This document shows, piece after piece, positions 27,601 through 40,400 of a stretch of 64,000 nt of DNA. How positions within the stretch are numbered: position 1 is the first letter of the stretch; the number at the start of each line of letters is the position of its first letter. Made by a program: the position numbers and the translations under genes. Where the stretch lies: contig JAOTOM010005125.1 of assembly GCA_034440615.1 (NCBI GenBank), positions 206,001-270,000 on the forward strand, read 5' to 3'. Origin of the DNA: Ashinkailepas kermadecensis (lineage: Eukaryota; Arthropoda; Thecostraca; Neolepadidae). The notes beneath the pieces were generated by a model that did not search any database, had not been told where the DNA came from, and saw only the letters and a list, made by a program, of their open reading frames with translations.

Positions 27601-30600
27601 TTACACTTACACTTCCCACAGTCACCTTGCATTTTTTTTTTGCTTCTGTTATTACTAAGCCCAGTTAAGGTAAACTTTTACTAACCCAGTTGCAAAGATA
27701 GCTAGCAACTTTTGTAGCCAAGCATTGAAGAGCTATCTAGTTTATTGTACTTTAACTCCTGATATAGTAACACTCCCACTGAATAAACAACAAAATGTAT
27801 CCCTGCTTACACCAACTAAACTGAGCAAAGATAATCTTAGTTAACCCGACTTCCACCAGCTACAAACTCCAACTAAACCAAACTAAATACTAATATAATC
27901 ACACACCAAAAAATCTTAGATACCTCTACAATTACACCAGTATATGAAGGTATACCTAGTGTAATTAAAGCTCACTAGTTTAGTCTTAAACTCTATCTTA
28001 AACTTAAACACCAAAAAGACTACAACAGAAGACTAGAAAATATTGTAACACTCACACTGAATAAACAACAAAATATATCTCTGCTTTCACAAGCTAAACT
28101 AAGAAAATATAATCTTAGTTATCCCAACTCCCATCAGCTACAAACTCCAACTAAATGAAGCTAAATACTAATATATTTTTTTTTTTAAGCCTAGATACCT
28201 CTACAATGGACAAGTTTCATGTCGGGGCAAGCCGTATTTTGTTCAAGTTTCACTACTGATTTTTTATTCTAAAGACGATGGTGGCATGCATTTATTTTTT
28301 TTAAAGTCCTTAAAGAGCTTAAATAATCCTAAAACTACTTCAGAATGCCTCGCTTTGTGATTGGTCAACACATCTGTGACGTCACGTATGTCGAGGGTAG
28401 CGAAGGTCTACTGCCGGCCATTCGATTTTACGTATAGGACGCTGCCGAGGTTGGATTAATCGTGACTGTTTTAGCTTAAATGGCATCCGACCGTCGGGTG
28501 ACTTGGATGTCCGGGCAGGTTGTTCAGGCTCTTGTCAAAAGGCACCCATCTCGGTATATAGGTGTGCCTCCAGAGCACTTGATATCGTTGGTCTATAAGC
28601 CAATATGATTCAATATGTAAACAGAGGTCAGGCTTGACAACGGAAGATTTAGTGTCTGGCACTGATGCGCATAAGATTAGACATGTCGAGTCACCTGCTC
28701 GCCGATCTGTTCGGTGTGAGCACTGGTTGCGTATCCAGGCTGCTAGCTCTTGTCGTGCCTGTGCTTGGGAGCTGTTTAAACGAATTGGTTGCTTCGCCAG
28801 AACAGCAACCGATCCGTGATAATCTGCCTCATGCATTTATGGCAAATTTTTCGTCCTGTGAAAGCATTATTGATCGCTTCGAGATCCAAATTGAAAAGCC
28901 GGCTCACGCGGTCGCGCAGAGCATGTCATGGTCAGAGTACAAAACATGCAATAGTGTAAAATATCTCATTTCTGCTACCCCTGACGGGCTGATCAACCTT
29001 GTATCGGATGGCAAACCAGGGCGCGTCAGTGAAATGGACATCGTGTGCAGTTCAGAATACCTGGACTGTCTGCGCAACGGTGCAACAGTTTTAGCAGCTA
29101 GAGGTTTCAAGGAGTTGGTGAGCGAGGCAGCAAAACGCGGCTGTTCATCAGTCCGGCCAGCAAGCGTTCGAAAGGATGAAACTCTGAGCACCGCTGCCGT
29201 CGTGAAGATGCGAACGATCGTCGGGTTGCGGATGCACATCGAGCGCGTCATCGCATGCTTGCGCGTGTTTAGGATGTTGGCCATGCATTCGTGTATTTCG
29301 CTCAGCATGACTGACTGGATGGATGATGTAGTCAAGATTGTGTGCGGTCTGGTCAATCTCCAGAACCGCATTGCGAAAAGCTAAATTTGTCTGCGTGTAT
29401 TCCACGGAGTTGCATAGTCAGGGCACTACGCGTTTTCCGCCATATCGTATGGGGAACCGGTGTGGATACGTACCGCTTGCCGAATACACGAAATGCTAGA
29501 TTTTGTACCTACATTTTGTCTCCTTCAGATCCAGCATGCATGAGGTGGGCTTTCTGGGAGTTCAACCCTGGAATTTGAAGTCTGAAAGATGAACAATTGC
29601 TGGCTGAACGCAGAGGAATACATCGACACGCCTGACATGTTACGGCTTTTCTGATCAGCATCGCGGTAAAAATAGCATGGAATATTGTGGAATAAAAATA
29701 TAACAGAAATTTGAATGTATAAACAGCTTCTCTTTCACTGGAGGGGAAGCCATGGTGTACAGCTAAAGCACATATAGTTTATGCGGTGGCCCTTCCCATC
29801 ATTTCACACATTTTACTTTTGCTTTGTAAGCAAGCTTTTGCTGTTCGTTTATACGACACCACAATGCCCTGGATTTGAAAGAGAAAGGTTAGCTGTTGCA
29901 TTACCACCATAATAAATTATCTACCTTATCAAGCTTCATATTTTCTTGAGAATCGTTCAGTTTGGTGCCACAAGCACTCACGTTGTCCTCCATGACGTGA
30001 TTCGGTTGAAAAACTTGGCGTAGAAATACCCGGTCCAGACTTCACTGCGTGTCTTCGGCCTGGCCGCTTCGAGGCTCGACATATCTGACGTCATCACTAC
30101 GGGTAGGTTTTTTAATCGAAGACAACACTTAATTGAAATCATTTAATTAAGTAGGAAATGCACTTCCGATGAGCAAAATATTTCAGTTTTGTATACGAAA
30201 TATTACATACGTTTTGTGGCAACAAAATACCCATTACGTGAAACTTGTCCATTACTCCAGTATATGAAGATATACCTAGTGTAATAAAAACTCACTAGTT
30301 TAGTCTTAAACTCTATCTTAAACTTAAACACCAAAAAGACTCTATGCCGCAAGACTAAATACCTAAATGATGTTAAGAAAGAATTAGTATTATCTAATGT
30401 AACTTATAATATCTACACACAGGATAGAAGGCAGCAAGCTTTCTACGAAAAAAGAAAGAAAGAAAAATTTAGAAAAAAGATTGAACTTACGGACGAAACT
30501 ATACACCACAATACTAAATAAATTAAGTTAAGAAAGAATTTTTATGCTCTAATTTAACTAATGATATCCACACACAGGAAAAAAGGCAACAAACTATCTA

Positions 30601-33600
30601 CAAAATAAAAAAGAACACTTATCTTACGAACGAAACTACACCGTGAACGCCACAAATTCAAGGTTATCTAATGTATACAATATTCACCATAAGACGAAGT
30701 GAGCTATAAGAACAAAAATACTATTCCCTGACTTAACTTATAATACCTACACATAGATTAAAAGCCACAAGCTATCTACAAAATAAACACAGAAACTTAC
30801 CTTAATCACTTGTAGTCCAATCTTCCTTTTCCCCTCGGTGTCCTCAACCAGTCCTCAGGCCTCGGAGCTGCGCGAACACGTCCGTCTGGAACAAGAGCAG
30901 AACCGTGAGTGATCTTTCCCCCCATTGCTTCCCCCATCTTTCCTCCCTTGCTTCTTTGATATAACCGTATGCCACATGAGCCGGATTAACGTAACCCTTT
31001 CTTTAACGTAACAAATCTCTAGCGGATGGCACTTTGCCTCTGCTAAAGATGGGAACAAATTTCGGGATACTTCAGCTGTAATGAAAGTCACCTTAGGTTG
31101 TCATGTTGCGGGATCCTGGATTTTATTGCTGACGCCTGTTGCGCCGTAATGACATGGCGTGTCATCACGTGATATGCAATGGCAGAGCGTGCGACGATAC
31201 GTTATGACGTCTCACTTCACGTTATGTCGCATGCCAGGACCTAGCGTGACATGGTCTTGCCTACTAGGATATACCCGCTCTGCCGCGTGATATCCACCTG
31301 CTGACCGACGGGTAACAACCTGCCTTCTGACGGACAGGTTATACCCACCTCCTGGCGGACAGGTAATACCCACCTTTTGGCTGACAGGTAATACCCACCT
31401 TTTTGCCGACAGGTAATACCCACTTTTTGGCCGACAGGTGATACCCACCTTCTGCCCAACACTGACGGATCGGGTCGGCCAGGGCATGTTCACGGCGCTC
31501 CGCCAGATCATCAAGATGCGCGTGCTGCCGTCCCTGTCGCCGCTCTTCCAGAACGCCAGGCTCGACAAGGACCTGCGCAAAATGCTCCGCGAGAGGTTCT
31601 CAGAGTTCTGCTCGGACGGTGAGTCGTGGGGGTGTGTTTGTTGGTGAATGTCATGAAGTGGAAGGTTACTGACTGGGCGCTATGTAGCCTGTTGCGTCCT
31701 AAAGCTCAGATAAAGGAGGAAAAGAAGCAGTTTCCGGTGCCTTGGGGTGGTGATTCTCGCAGTAATATCCTGGATGGACAGGCACTCACATTTATGTTCA
31801 GACAGTGAGTCCCACAAGAGTCTGCTGCAGTGACGAGTCTCACTCGGATCTGCTATGGTGAGATGTATTGCGGGAGTCTGCTGCAGTGACGAGTCTCACT
31901 CGGATCTGCTATGGTGAGATGTATTGCGTGAGTCTGCTGCAGTGACTAGTCTCACTCGGATCTGCTATGGTGAGGTGTATCGAGGGAGTCTGCTGCACTA
32001 GTGAGTCTCACTCGGATCTGCTATGGTGAGGTGTATTGCGGGAATCTGCTGCAGTAATGAGTCTCACTCGGATCTGCTATGGTGAGGTGTATCGAGGGAG
32101 TCTGCTGCACTAGTGAGTCTCACTCTGATCTACTATGATGAGGTGTATTGCGGGAGTCTGCTGCAGTAATGAGTCTCACTCGGATCTGCTATGGTGGGGT
32201 GTATCGGGGAGTCTGCTGCACTAGTGAGTCTCACTCGGATCTGCTATGGTGAGGTGTATTGCGGGAGTCTGCTGCAGTAATGAGTCTCGCTCGGACGTTT
32301 GGGGACCGTGTCCTAACGGCCCAGCTGACGTGTTGGGACCGTGTCTTAACGGCCCAGCTGACGTATGAGGACCGTGTCCTAACGGCCCAGCTGACGTATA
32401 GGGATCGTGTCCTAACGGCCCAGCTGACGTATAGGGATCGTGTCCTAACGGCCGAGCTGACGTATAGGGATCGTGTCCTAACGGCCGAGCTGACGTATAG
32501 GGATCGTGTCCTAACGGCCGAGCTGACGTATAGGGATCGTGTCCTAACGGCCGAGCTGACGTATAGGGATCGTGTCCTAACGGCCCAGCTGACGTGTTGG
32601 GACTGCGTCATAACGGCCCAGCTAACGTGTTGGGACAGTGTCCTAACGGCCCAGTTGACGTGTTGGGACAGTGTCCTAACGGCCCAGTTGACGTATGGGG
32701 ACCGTGTTTCAGGGGTGGTGAAGTCAGAAGACCCACATGAATTGCAGAGTCATGAGGCGATGCATATTGGTGACGACGCGACCATCGCCTCGTCTGCCCT
32801 GTTAGACGAGGCCGCCTTCAGTGATGACGAGGACGACATCGTCAGTGAGTGACCACCCTGCACTGTGGGACGCTATAGAACTTGCTCACATGTGTGCAGC
32901 TGTAAGAAGCGAGGACGGTAATTTGCTGGAGATAATAGTTTTATAATGTTTATTACAGGAGAAGGAAGTTCTGAGTGATAATATCTACACTTATCAATTA
33001 CATAAATATGCCCCAATGCGTAGTTGCTACAGAAATACAGCAATGTTCGTGCTAAAGATGACACAGAAGTCGTCTACCTCATTTGTGCGATGCAATTTCG
33101 ATTTTCAGTCGTAAAATTAAATGAGCTAATCCGAGAATTCATAGAAAGTTGCATAGTGCCTGCATACTTGTATTTAATGAGTTGTGGTGATCATCACGCT
33201 GACGTGCCATCGTTATACTAGTTATTGATGTTCTTCGTGAAGGGCATGATTGTCGTGAAGTCGCATTATTCGTCGCTGGTGTACCTTCTTAAAGATCATC
33301 AATGTCTTGGTCACCGCTGTCGTGATGTTCGTGACTGACATCCTGCCATAATGTTCACCACTGCCGTGCTGTTGTAATGTTCGTGACTGACATCCTGCCA
33401 TAATGTTCACCGCTGTCGTGATGTTCGTGACTGACATCCTGCCATAATGTTCACCACTGTCGTGCTGTTGTAATGTTCGTGACTGACATCTTGCCATAAT
33501 GTTCACCACTGCCGTGCTGTTGTAATGTTCGTGACTGACATCCTGCCATAATGTTCACCACTGTCGTGCTGTTGTAATGTTCGTGACTGACATCCTGCCA

Positions 33601-36600
33601 TAATGTTCACCACTGTCGTGCTGTTGTAATGTTCGTGACTGACATCCTGCAATAATGTTCACCACTGCCGTGCTGTTGTAATGTTCGTGACTGACATCCT
33701 ACCGTAATGTTCACCACTGTCGTGCTGTTGTAATGCTCGTGACTGACATCCTGCAATAATCTTCACCACTGTCGTGCTGTTGTAATGTTCGTCACTGACA
33801 TCCTGTGATTGTGGTCATCACTGACATCCTGTCATAACGTCCACCACTAGTACTGTAGGAATGGTCGTCACTGACATCCTGTCATTATGGTCATCACTGA
33901 CATCCTGTCATAATATTCACCACTATCGTGCTGTCGTAATGTTCGTCACTGACATGCTGTCATTACGGTCATCACTGACATCTTATAACGTTCATCACTG
34001 GCGTGCCGACGTGATGTTCATCACGAACATGCCGTCATGCTGTTCACCACTGGCGTGCTGTCGTAATGTTCACGGGTATGTCATCGCAATGGTCATATCG
34101 GTGTGGTGTCAGCGGAGCCGCCAGTGAGGCTGGAGCCGGTGAAGGTGGAGCCGATAAAGGTGGATATGGCGGTGGTGCCGCCGCCGCCGTCCCCGCCGCC
34201 ACCACTGCCGCCGCCGCCGTCCCCGCCGCCGCCGCCGGATGAACAGTCGCCGCTGGGAAATGGCGAGCAGTCATCGTGCGGCGAGGAGTACTCCGATGCC
34301 CTGGAGCAGCTGTCGGCACCGCTGCGGAAGCAGCTGAACCGGCTGCGCACCGAGACCGACCTGGAGCTGCAGTCAGTACTGTGGCGGGGGACATGGCCCG
34401 AGGTGCAGTCATTACTGGGGCGGGCACATCGCCCGAGATGCAGTCATTATTGGAGTGGGGGGCATAGCCCGAGGTGCAGTCGGTACTCGGGCGGGGACAT
34501 GGCCCGAGATGCAGTCAATACTGGGGTGGGGGATATGGCCCGAGGTGCAGTCGGTACTGGGGCGGGGACATGGCCTGAGATGCTGTCAATACTGGGGCTG
34601 GTGATATGGCCCGAAGTGCAGTCAGTACTGAGGTGGGGGATATGGCCGAGCTGCAGTCAATACTGGGAACACGTGCAGTGATATTTTGGGGGAAATCGGT
34701 GGAATATACTACTTCATGAACACTGCATCGATATCCTTCGCAAAGAAGTATCGACATCGTGCTTCATGATGCGTGCTTACGAAGTCTTCATGCCTCGTTT
34801 ATAGCAGTATCCTGTTTACAAGTATACTTATGCTAACCATAAGGGATCGTGATGCACGAACATCTCACAGCGCAATTCCAGGGGATTGCCTATGATGTGG
34901 CCTGTTATACAATACCAGTGATATTTTAATCGTTATTCCGACTATGGATGTTGTAAAGTTTGGTGTCTGAAGATAAACGAAAAGGGTACAGTCCAAGCTA
35001 TGGTATGGCTCAAAATTGAGTTTGAAAGACTAAAACAGTATTTTAAATGGCATGCCGATTTTCGACATCTTACCTCGCTTTTCTCGACATCTCGTACCAG
35101 TGATAAATTATTCGTCAAATAGGGTGGAATATACCACTTTCTGAACACTGAATTGGCATCCCTCCCAACGAAGTATCGACATCCTGTTTCATGATGAGTC
35201 GTTATAAAGTCTTCATATCTAATGTCCAGCAGTATCTTGTTCATAAGTATCATGCTGATACTCACCATTGCGGATTATGATGTACACACATCTCTGAGCA
35301 CAATTTCACGTACGAGGATTACCTATAGTGTGGTCTGTTATACAATATCAGTTGCTAATCATAGGCTAATCTTGTCATCGCTAAAATAGTTACCCCTAAA
35401 TTGGGTATCTTAAAAACAAAGAAAAAAGGTGCACGTACGAGTACGCTGTTGGATCAGAATTGTGTTTGAAGAACTTATAATTTCTGTTAAATGACATCGT
35501 TTCCATGGCGAATTTCGACATCTCACGCCTAACGAAAAACCATTATTATAACACTCGCACCTAATGAAAACCCATTATTTTAACACTGGGCCCCTAGGTA
35601 GATGACTAGATGAGTATGCAGATTATTGTCTGATGAGGAACTCCACGTAGATGACTGTATGGTGTTTGTTGCAATAGGTGTGCAGCCGTGGAGAAGTTGT
35701 GTCAGGTGGCCTGCGACGAGGACCTATCGGAGGAGGAGACGTCTGCCATGGCCGTCTGTCTGGTCACGCTCTGCAGCAAAACGCTCAACTCCAACATCTA
35801 CCCGCCAGAGGAGGACAACAATGACGAGTGGGTGCAGGTGGCGCGGACTGGCGGTGGCCACTCGTCCATCGTCCATTGGGTGTGTTGGCGGGGGGGGAGA
35901 GGAGGTAAGCGAACTGTTTTATAATGTACATATGCTAAATTGGAACTCTTTCCGCAATCGGATTCCATACCCAGCATGAAGTTTGCATCTTAAATTGAAA
36001 TGCCTTGTGGCAATTTGTCGATAGATGTACTCTTTTCTACGCAATAGAATAGGTCCTATTTCTACGCAATAGGTCTTGACGGGTTGTCAGGAGCGCATTT
36101 GCAGTCGGTCGATAATTTCACGTCGTGGCATAGTGCCGGATCCCGCGTTTGCCACACTGAAACCCCTGAGCCTCGCCTTGTGCCGTCACTTGTCTAATGC
36201 CCTTAATGCCGCCTTGTATTGCCACACTACAAGTTCGAAAATGTAATAGTATATTACAAAAACACAGGTACACGATATACACACACACACACATTGTCGT
36301 GCAAAAATACGATTTGTATCATGGCACCCGGAGTGAGGTCCGGACACCTTCTGATGCATTTATGACTGCCTAGTGAGGTGTACAACTTTGTACAAATTGA
36401 CTACTTCACTAAAACGAGTCAGCTGCCTCAAAGAAAAGTATGTAGGCGTCTCTGCTGGTGGTGCGCATCTGGGTGGGCCGCAAACTAGAATCGTTGTACT
36501 CGTGCCACTCGGACGAGTACTAGCGCTTGCAATGTGCCGTGTGGTAGCCAGTGAGCAGTGTACTAGAGTGATTGGTAACGCCGTATAAGTTGTGCTTGCA

Positions 36601-37439
36601 GGTGTGAGCCGCCGAGTAGGGCGAAAGGTCGAGCCCGCTCGCGGGAAAGCTTACGGCCGTGTTGAGCTTGCCTAGGTCGCATTTCTGCGGCAAAAACCAC
36701 TTCAATTGCACAACCAGAATGCGAGGGTGCTTTTGGATTGAGAAGCTCTTGGTGCTCTTCTGGTGCTTCTGGCACTTACCACACATCGGCTTTTCGTCTC
36801 CGTCGAGCACTTCCTCTCTAGTGAAGAGGTCGAAGCAGGCTTGCAGACTCACCTGTCCAAAATTTGACGGGATGGGCAGGCTCAGTTCCCAGAACTGGTC
36901 GAAAGTGTCAGATGCATGGCCGCACACGGTGCATTGTAGCGTGGACCTGAGCTGACCGACAAATAGGTCAATAAAGTTAGAGTTTTCCAATTGGACAAAA
37001 CGGTTCCATGACTCGATGGACCTCTGGCTCACACTGACGTCATTAATGTCAGCGATGATGGACTTGGGTCGACAGGTGACCTGGTTGACATCCTTGTGTA
37101 GACCCTCAAGTAGAGTGCGGAGAAACTCATGTGTCCTGCTGCCGAGAGCTTATGAAGCTTTCATCGAAACGCTGCACCTGCGACTTGAAGATAATCATGT
37201 TGACCACCCGGTTCGACTTGTCGGAGGGCCGCCACAGGTCGTACATGAGCGTTGCGAATGACTGAGTGCTCCCTTCATAGCCGATGTAGTGATGTTGATG
37301 TCGGACGAGTACTGGTCGCACATGAAGTAGTCGTGCAGCACATGCGTGTTGCACATACACTGGAGCACAGACTTCATAAAACATGTGTTGCCTACGTTCC
37401 GTATCCCGATGAGGCCGAGCCGGTGGCTGACGCTACCAC

Positions 37440-37475
<36 letters not shown>

Positions 37476-40400
37476 GTTGCCACGCGCGATTGCGGCAGAG
37501 ATGCGTTGCCGCAGCCACGTTTCCTCGTGGCGCTCGCCGGTGCAGGCCGTTATGGCCGCCCGAGCTCTCGCACAAATTCTGAGACGGCAGGTCCTAGGAC
37601 GCCGGTCGTCTCAACGGCCAGGGGCTGGAACCTGTACCGCGAGCAGAGGCCGGCGTAGTGGCGGCGTTTGCGAGCTTCTGCCGCACGAGCCGCGGACCCT
37701 GTCTAGGCCGATTGCACCAGTACGGTGTCAGCGAAGGTATCTACACAACCAGCGTCCCAAGTCAGACACCTGCCTCCACTGTATGGGGACAGCGTAAGCC
37801 CATCTGGCCGCTTGCCGTCGCCTCAGTCGAGACCCACCGGCTCCGGGATGACAGGGATGCCCGCACTTGAGAGGCCGCGTTTTACTACGTCATTCAGGTG
37901 AGTGTGACGTGTGAGACGGCCAACACTCTTTAGGAAGGATAGTCCATGTTGTCCAAGCCGATCAACCGGGCGGTGGCATTGGCGACAGCGGTTTGTTTCG
38001 ATGCGAGGCGCCACTGCCATACAGATTGTCTCGTCCAGGTGAAGACCGAGGTTGGGTACAGGAACAGCTTGTAGCCAGGTGGCGGTGTGCGGCTGAGTGG
38101 TGGTAAGTAGGCGCGCGCGGTGCAACTGGTTGGCTACGCCGATCAGCTGGTCACGAATCACGGTGGCGTCCATGCTGTCCCATGCGCGTTGACTACTGAC
38201 GAATGTCGCGTCTGGTAGCTCTCTGATCCCTGTCAGCTCCGTGAAACGCCGCACCGCCGACTGTAGCGAAGACGGCGCCTCATTGTTGAAGAGTCCTGGG
38301 CAGATACTGCGGACCAGAGGAAGAGCGGCGCTCAGTGAGGCCATGTAACACGGTAGTGCCAAGGCCTCGACAGAGCGCACCCCGAGGCCTCCCAGTCTGA
38401 GCGGCAGGGTCACCTGCTCCCACAACGTACCACTGACGTCGACTTTGGAAGCCACTACCAGTGTCGCGGACCAGCTCATCAATCTCTCTGAGAGGGGACG
38501 AGTAGTCTAGGGGTAAGTGTCCCGTCTCACAATGGAAAGATTGTGGGTTCGAGTCTCACCTGTCGCTACTCTTCGCCCGCGACCGATCGGCGTGAGAGAT
38601 TGGCGACGCTACATGACTCAACGATCGATGTGTCGTAAAAACCAATAACCATCTCTGAGAGAGTCAGGCTCCCTTGTACAGGGGTGCTGAGCGCAGTTGG
38701 TATGACAAGCGTGGTGCTGGCACGGTGGACAAGGAAGAAGACAGCGGTGTAGCTGTTCAACTGGTGAAGGCGGGCACACACGCGCGATGGTCTCTGAGGC
38801 GATTTTGGTGGCAGCGATGAAGCCGGCGTCGCACAGCGGTGAGCCGAGGAGCGTGAGGGCGTCCAGAGGAGTCTACTACCTCCGGTAATGCGTCACGTAT
38901 TTCACTCATAGCTGGGTCGAGAACTGAACGCACTTAGCGGGGTTCAGCTGAAGACCGATCCCTGGCAGAGCCGAAGCGAGCGAACGGAGATCAGCTGCGA
39001 CAGTGTCTACCGGGCCGTAGATCTGGCGTAATCGAGATACCATACGTTCATGGCTGACCGCATGGCCCGAGTACAGTGATCAACAGCGAGGGCGAATACA
39101 GCAGGACCGAGGGGATCGCCTTGTACGCCACTGCACAACATCACCATCTGATCGCCGATGTGGAGAGGAGTCGGTGCACCGTAGGCTTTGTTATGTCTTA
39201 TTGGTTTGAGCTGGAAATGATTATAACTCATAGACGGTTAGGACGGTCCAAACGCTGCGGCTTCCGGGGGTAGACTGCTTACTCGCAGGCGGCCGAACCC
39301 ACATTATCTTGGGTTGCCATATTCGGCGGGAATATGGCAGCGAATCAGAAAGTCTCCATAACTACACAACACCTCCCCCCCCCAAGACGCACAATCACTG
39401 GACTCATCTGCGTCTGATAACAAGTCGTCAAACATCGCTGAAAGCGCAATGTCGCACAGGTACGATAGCACTGATACCGACACTGACGGGCGCCACCAGG
39501 ACCGGCTGCATATTGTGGTACGTAGTCCCGCCCCAGGTCACTACCATGCGACTCGGCCTTCGGCGACGGCGAGTCCCGCGTCTCGACACTCGGTCATCAC
39601 TGGTCACATCACCGTCGATCTTGTCCAAGCCGCCATCTGCTGCCTGGTGTCGACAGGGGGCGCCCTGGCTGCCGGTCGTCTCGCCGGCAGGATCTGTCGG
39701 CGGCTCCTGCCGGGCGCTCTGCTGGCCTTCGTGATGAGTGCCGTGCTGCTGCAGACCGACCCGGACAGCCTTGGCGGGCTGCTGCCCGCCGCTACCGCCG
39801 TCGTGACGCTGCGGCCCGATCGGGACGGTCACCAGAGGGCTAAGGGGTCGGAGGTACCGGCGGTTCCGCCAGTATGTCCGACCGCTGGGCATACGGATGA
39901 TATAGTCGCGCCGTCTTCCGACCGCTACGACTGTGCCGGACCGGTCCCACAGACACGACCTTTCGTCCTGGAGCAGGACATTCTGGCCCGGACACAGAGG
40001 ACGCTGCGGGCGCGCCGAGGAGTCATACTGCTCCGCTGTGTGGCGCTCCATGTCCTCGGCTTTCTTGTCGCAGATGTCGGCTGCCTTCTGCCAGACTCTG
40101 GCAAATGCACGGTGATGCGCCGGCACCGCTGACCGTAGCGGATGACCATATACCACTGTGCTGGCGAGCGGCCGTCCGCTCGTGGCGTGTTGCGCAACTC
40201 GAGCAGACTGCGCAAACGCGTCTGTGTTGAGGTCGCCGCCCACCATTGTCTTCATGACGAGCCTCTTCGCCGCCTTAACCGCGGCTTCCGCGTGTCCATT
40301 GGACTGGGGAAAGTGCGGCGTGGATATCTGATGCTCCACACCTCACCTTTGGAAAAAGTCCCGAGTGCGCCAAGCTGCGAACTGAGGACCACCGTCCGTG

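Larger units (their letters stand above)
22737..30840 (-). mobile_element. near full-length CR1-type LINE, minus strand
   Basis: Read on the minus strand: a repeated 5' leader (30840-27700), ORF1 with an SGNH esterase-like domain (27650-26584), ORF2 endonuclease and RT (26457-23643), and a 3' UTR with 166-bp repeats (23370-22737). It received an ISL2EU transposon (28208-30250), a SINE (27050-27207) and a truncated SINE (25577-25659). Without these it is about 5.8 kb. Domain order and motifs fit the CR1 group. Confidence 0.82.

Noticed and set aside
32231..32611. Minus-strand repeat protein
   Set aside because: It is the antisense of the 33-bp array, open only because the unit is a multiple of three.
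35828..35908. Exon 8 extended to the GTAAGC donor at 35904
   Set aside because: The extra peptide has no match to the family and the phase would not join exon 9; GTGGGT at 35828 fits both.
36409..37575. Active ubiquitin protease gene on the minus strand
   Set aside because: Two frameshifts, an in-frame TAG and a swapped His-Tyr in the active-site motif; the N-terminal frame upstream of 37435 is LINE-C sequence.
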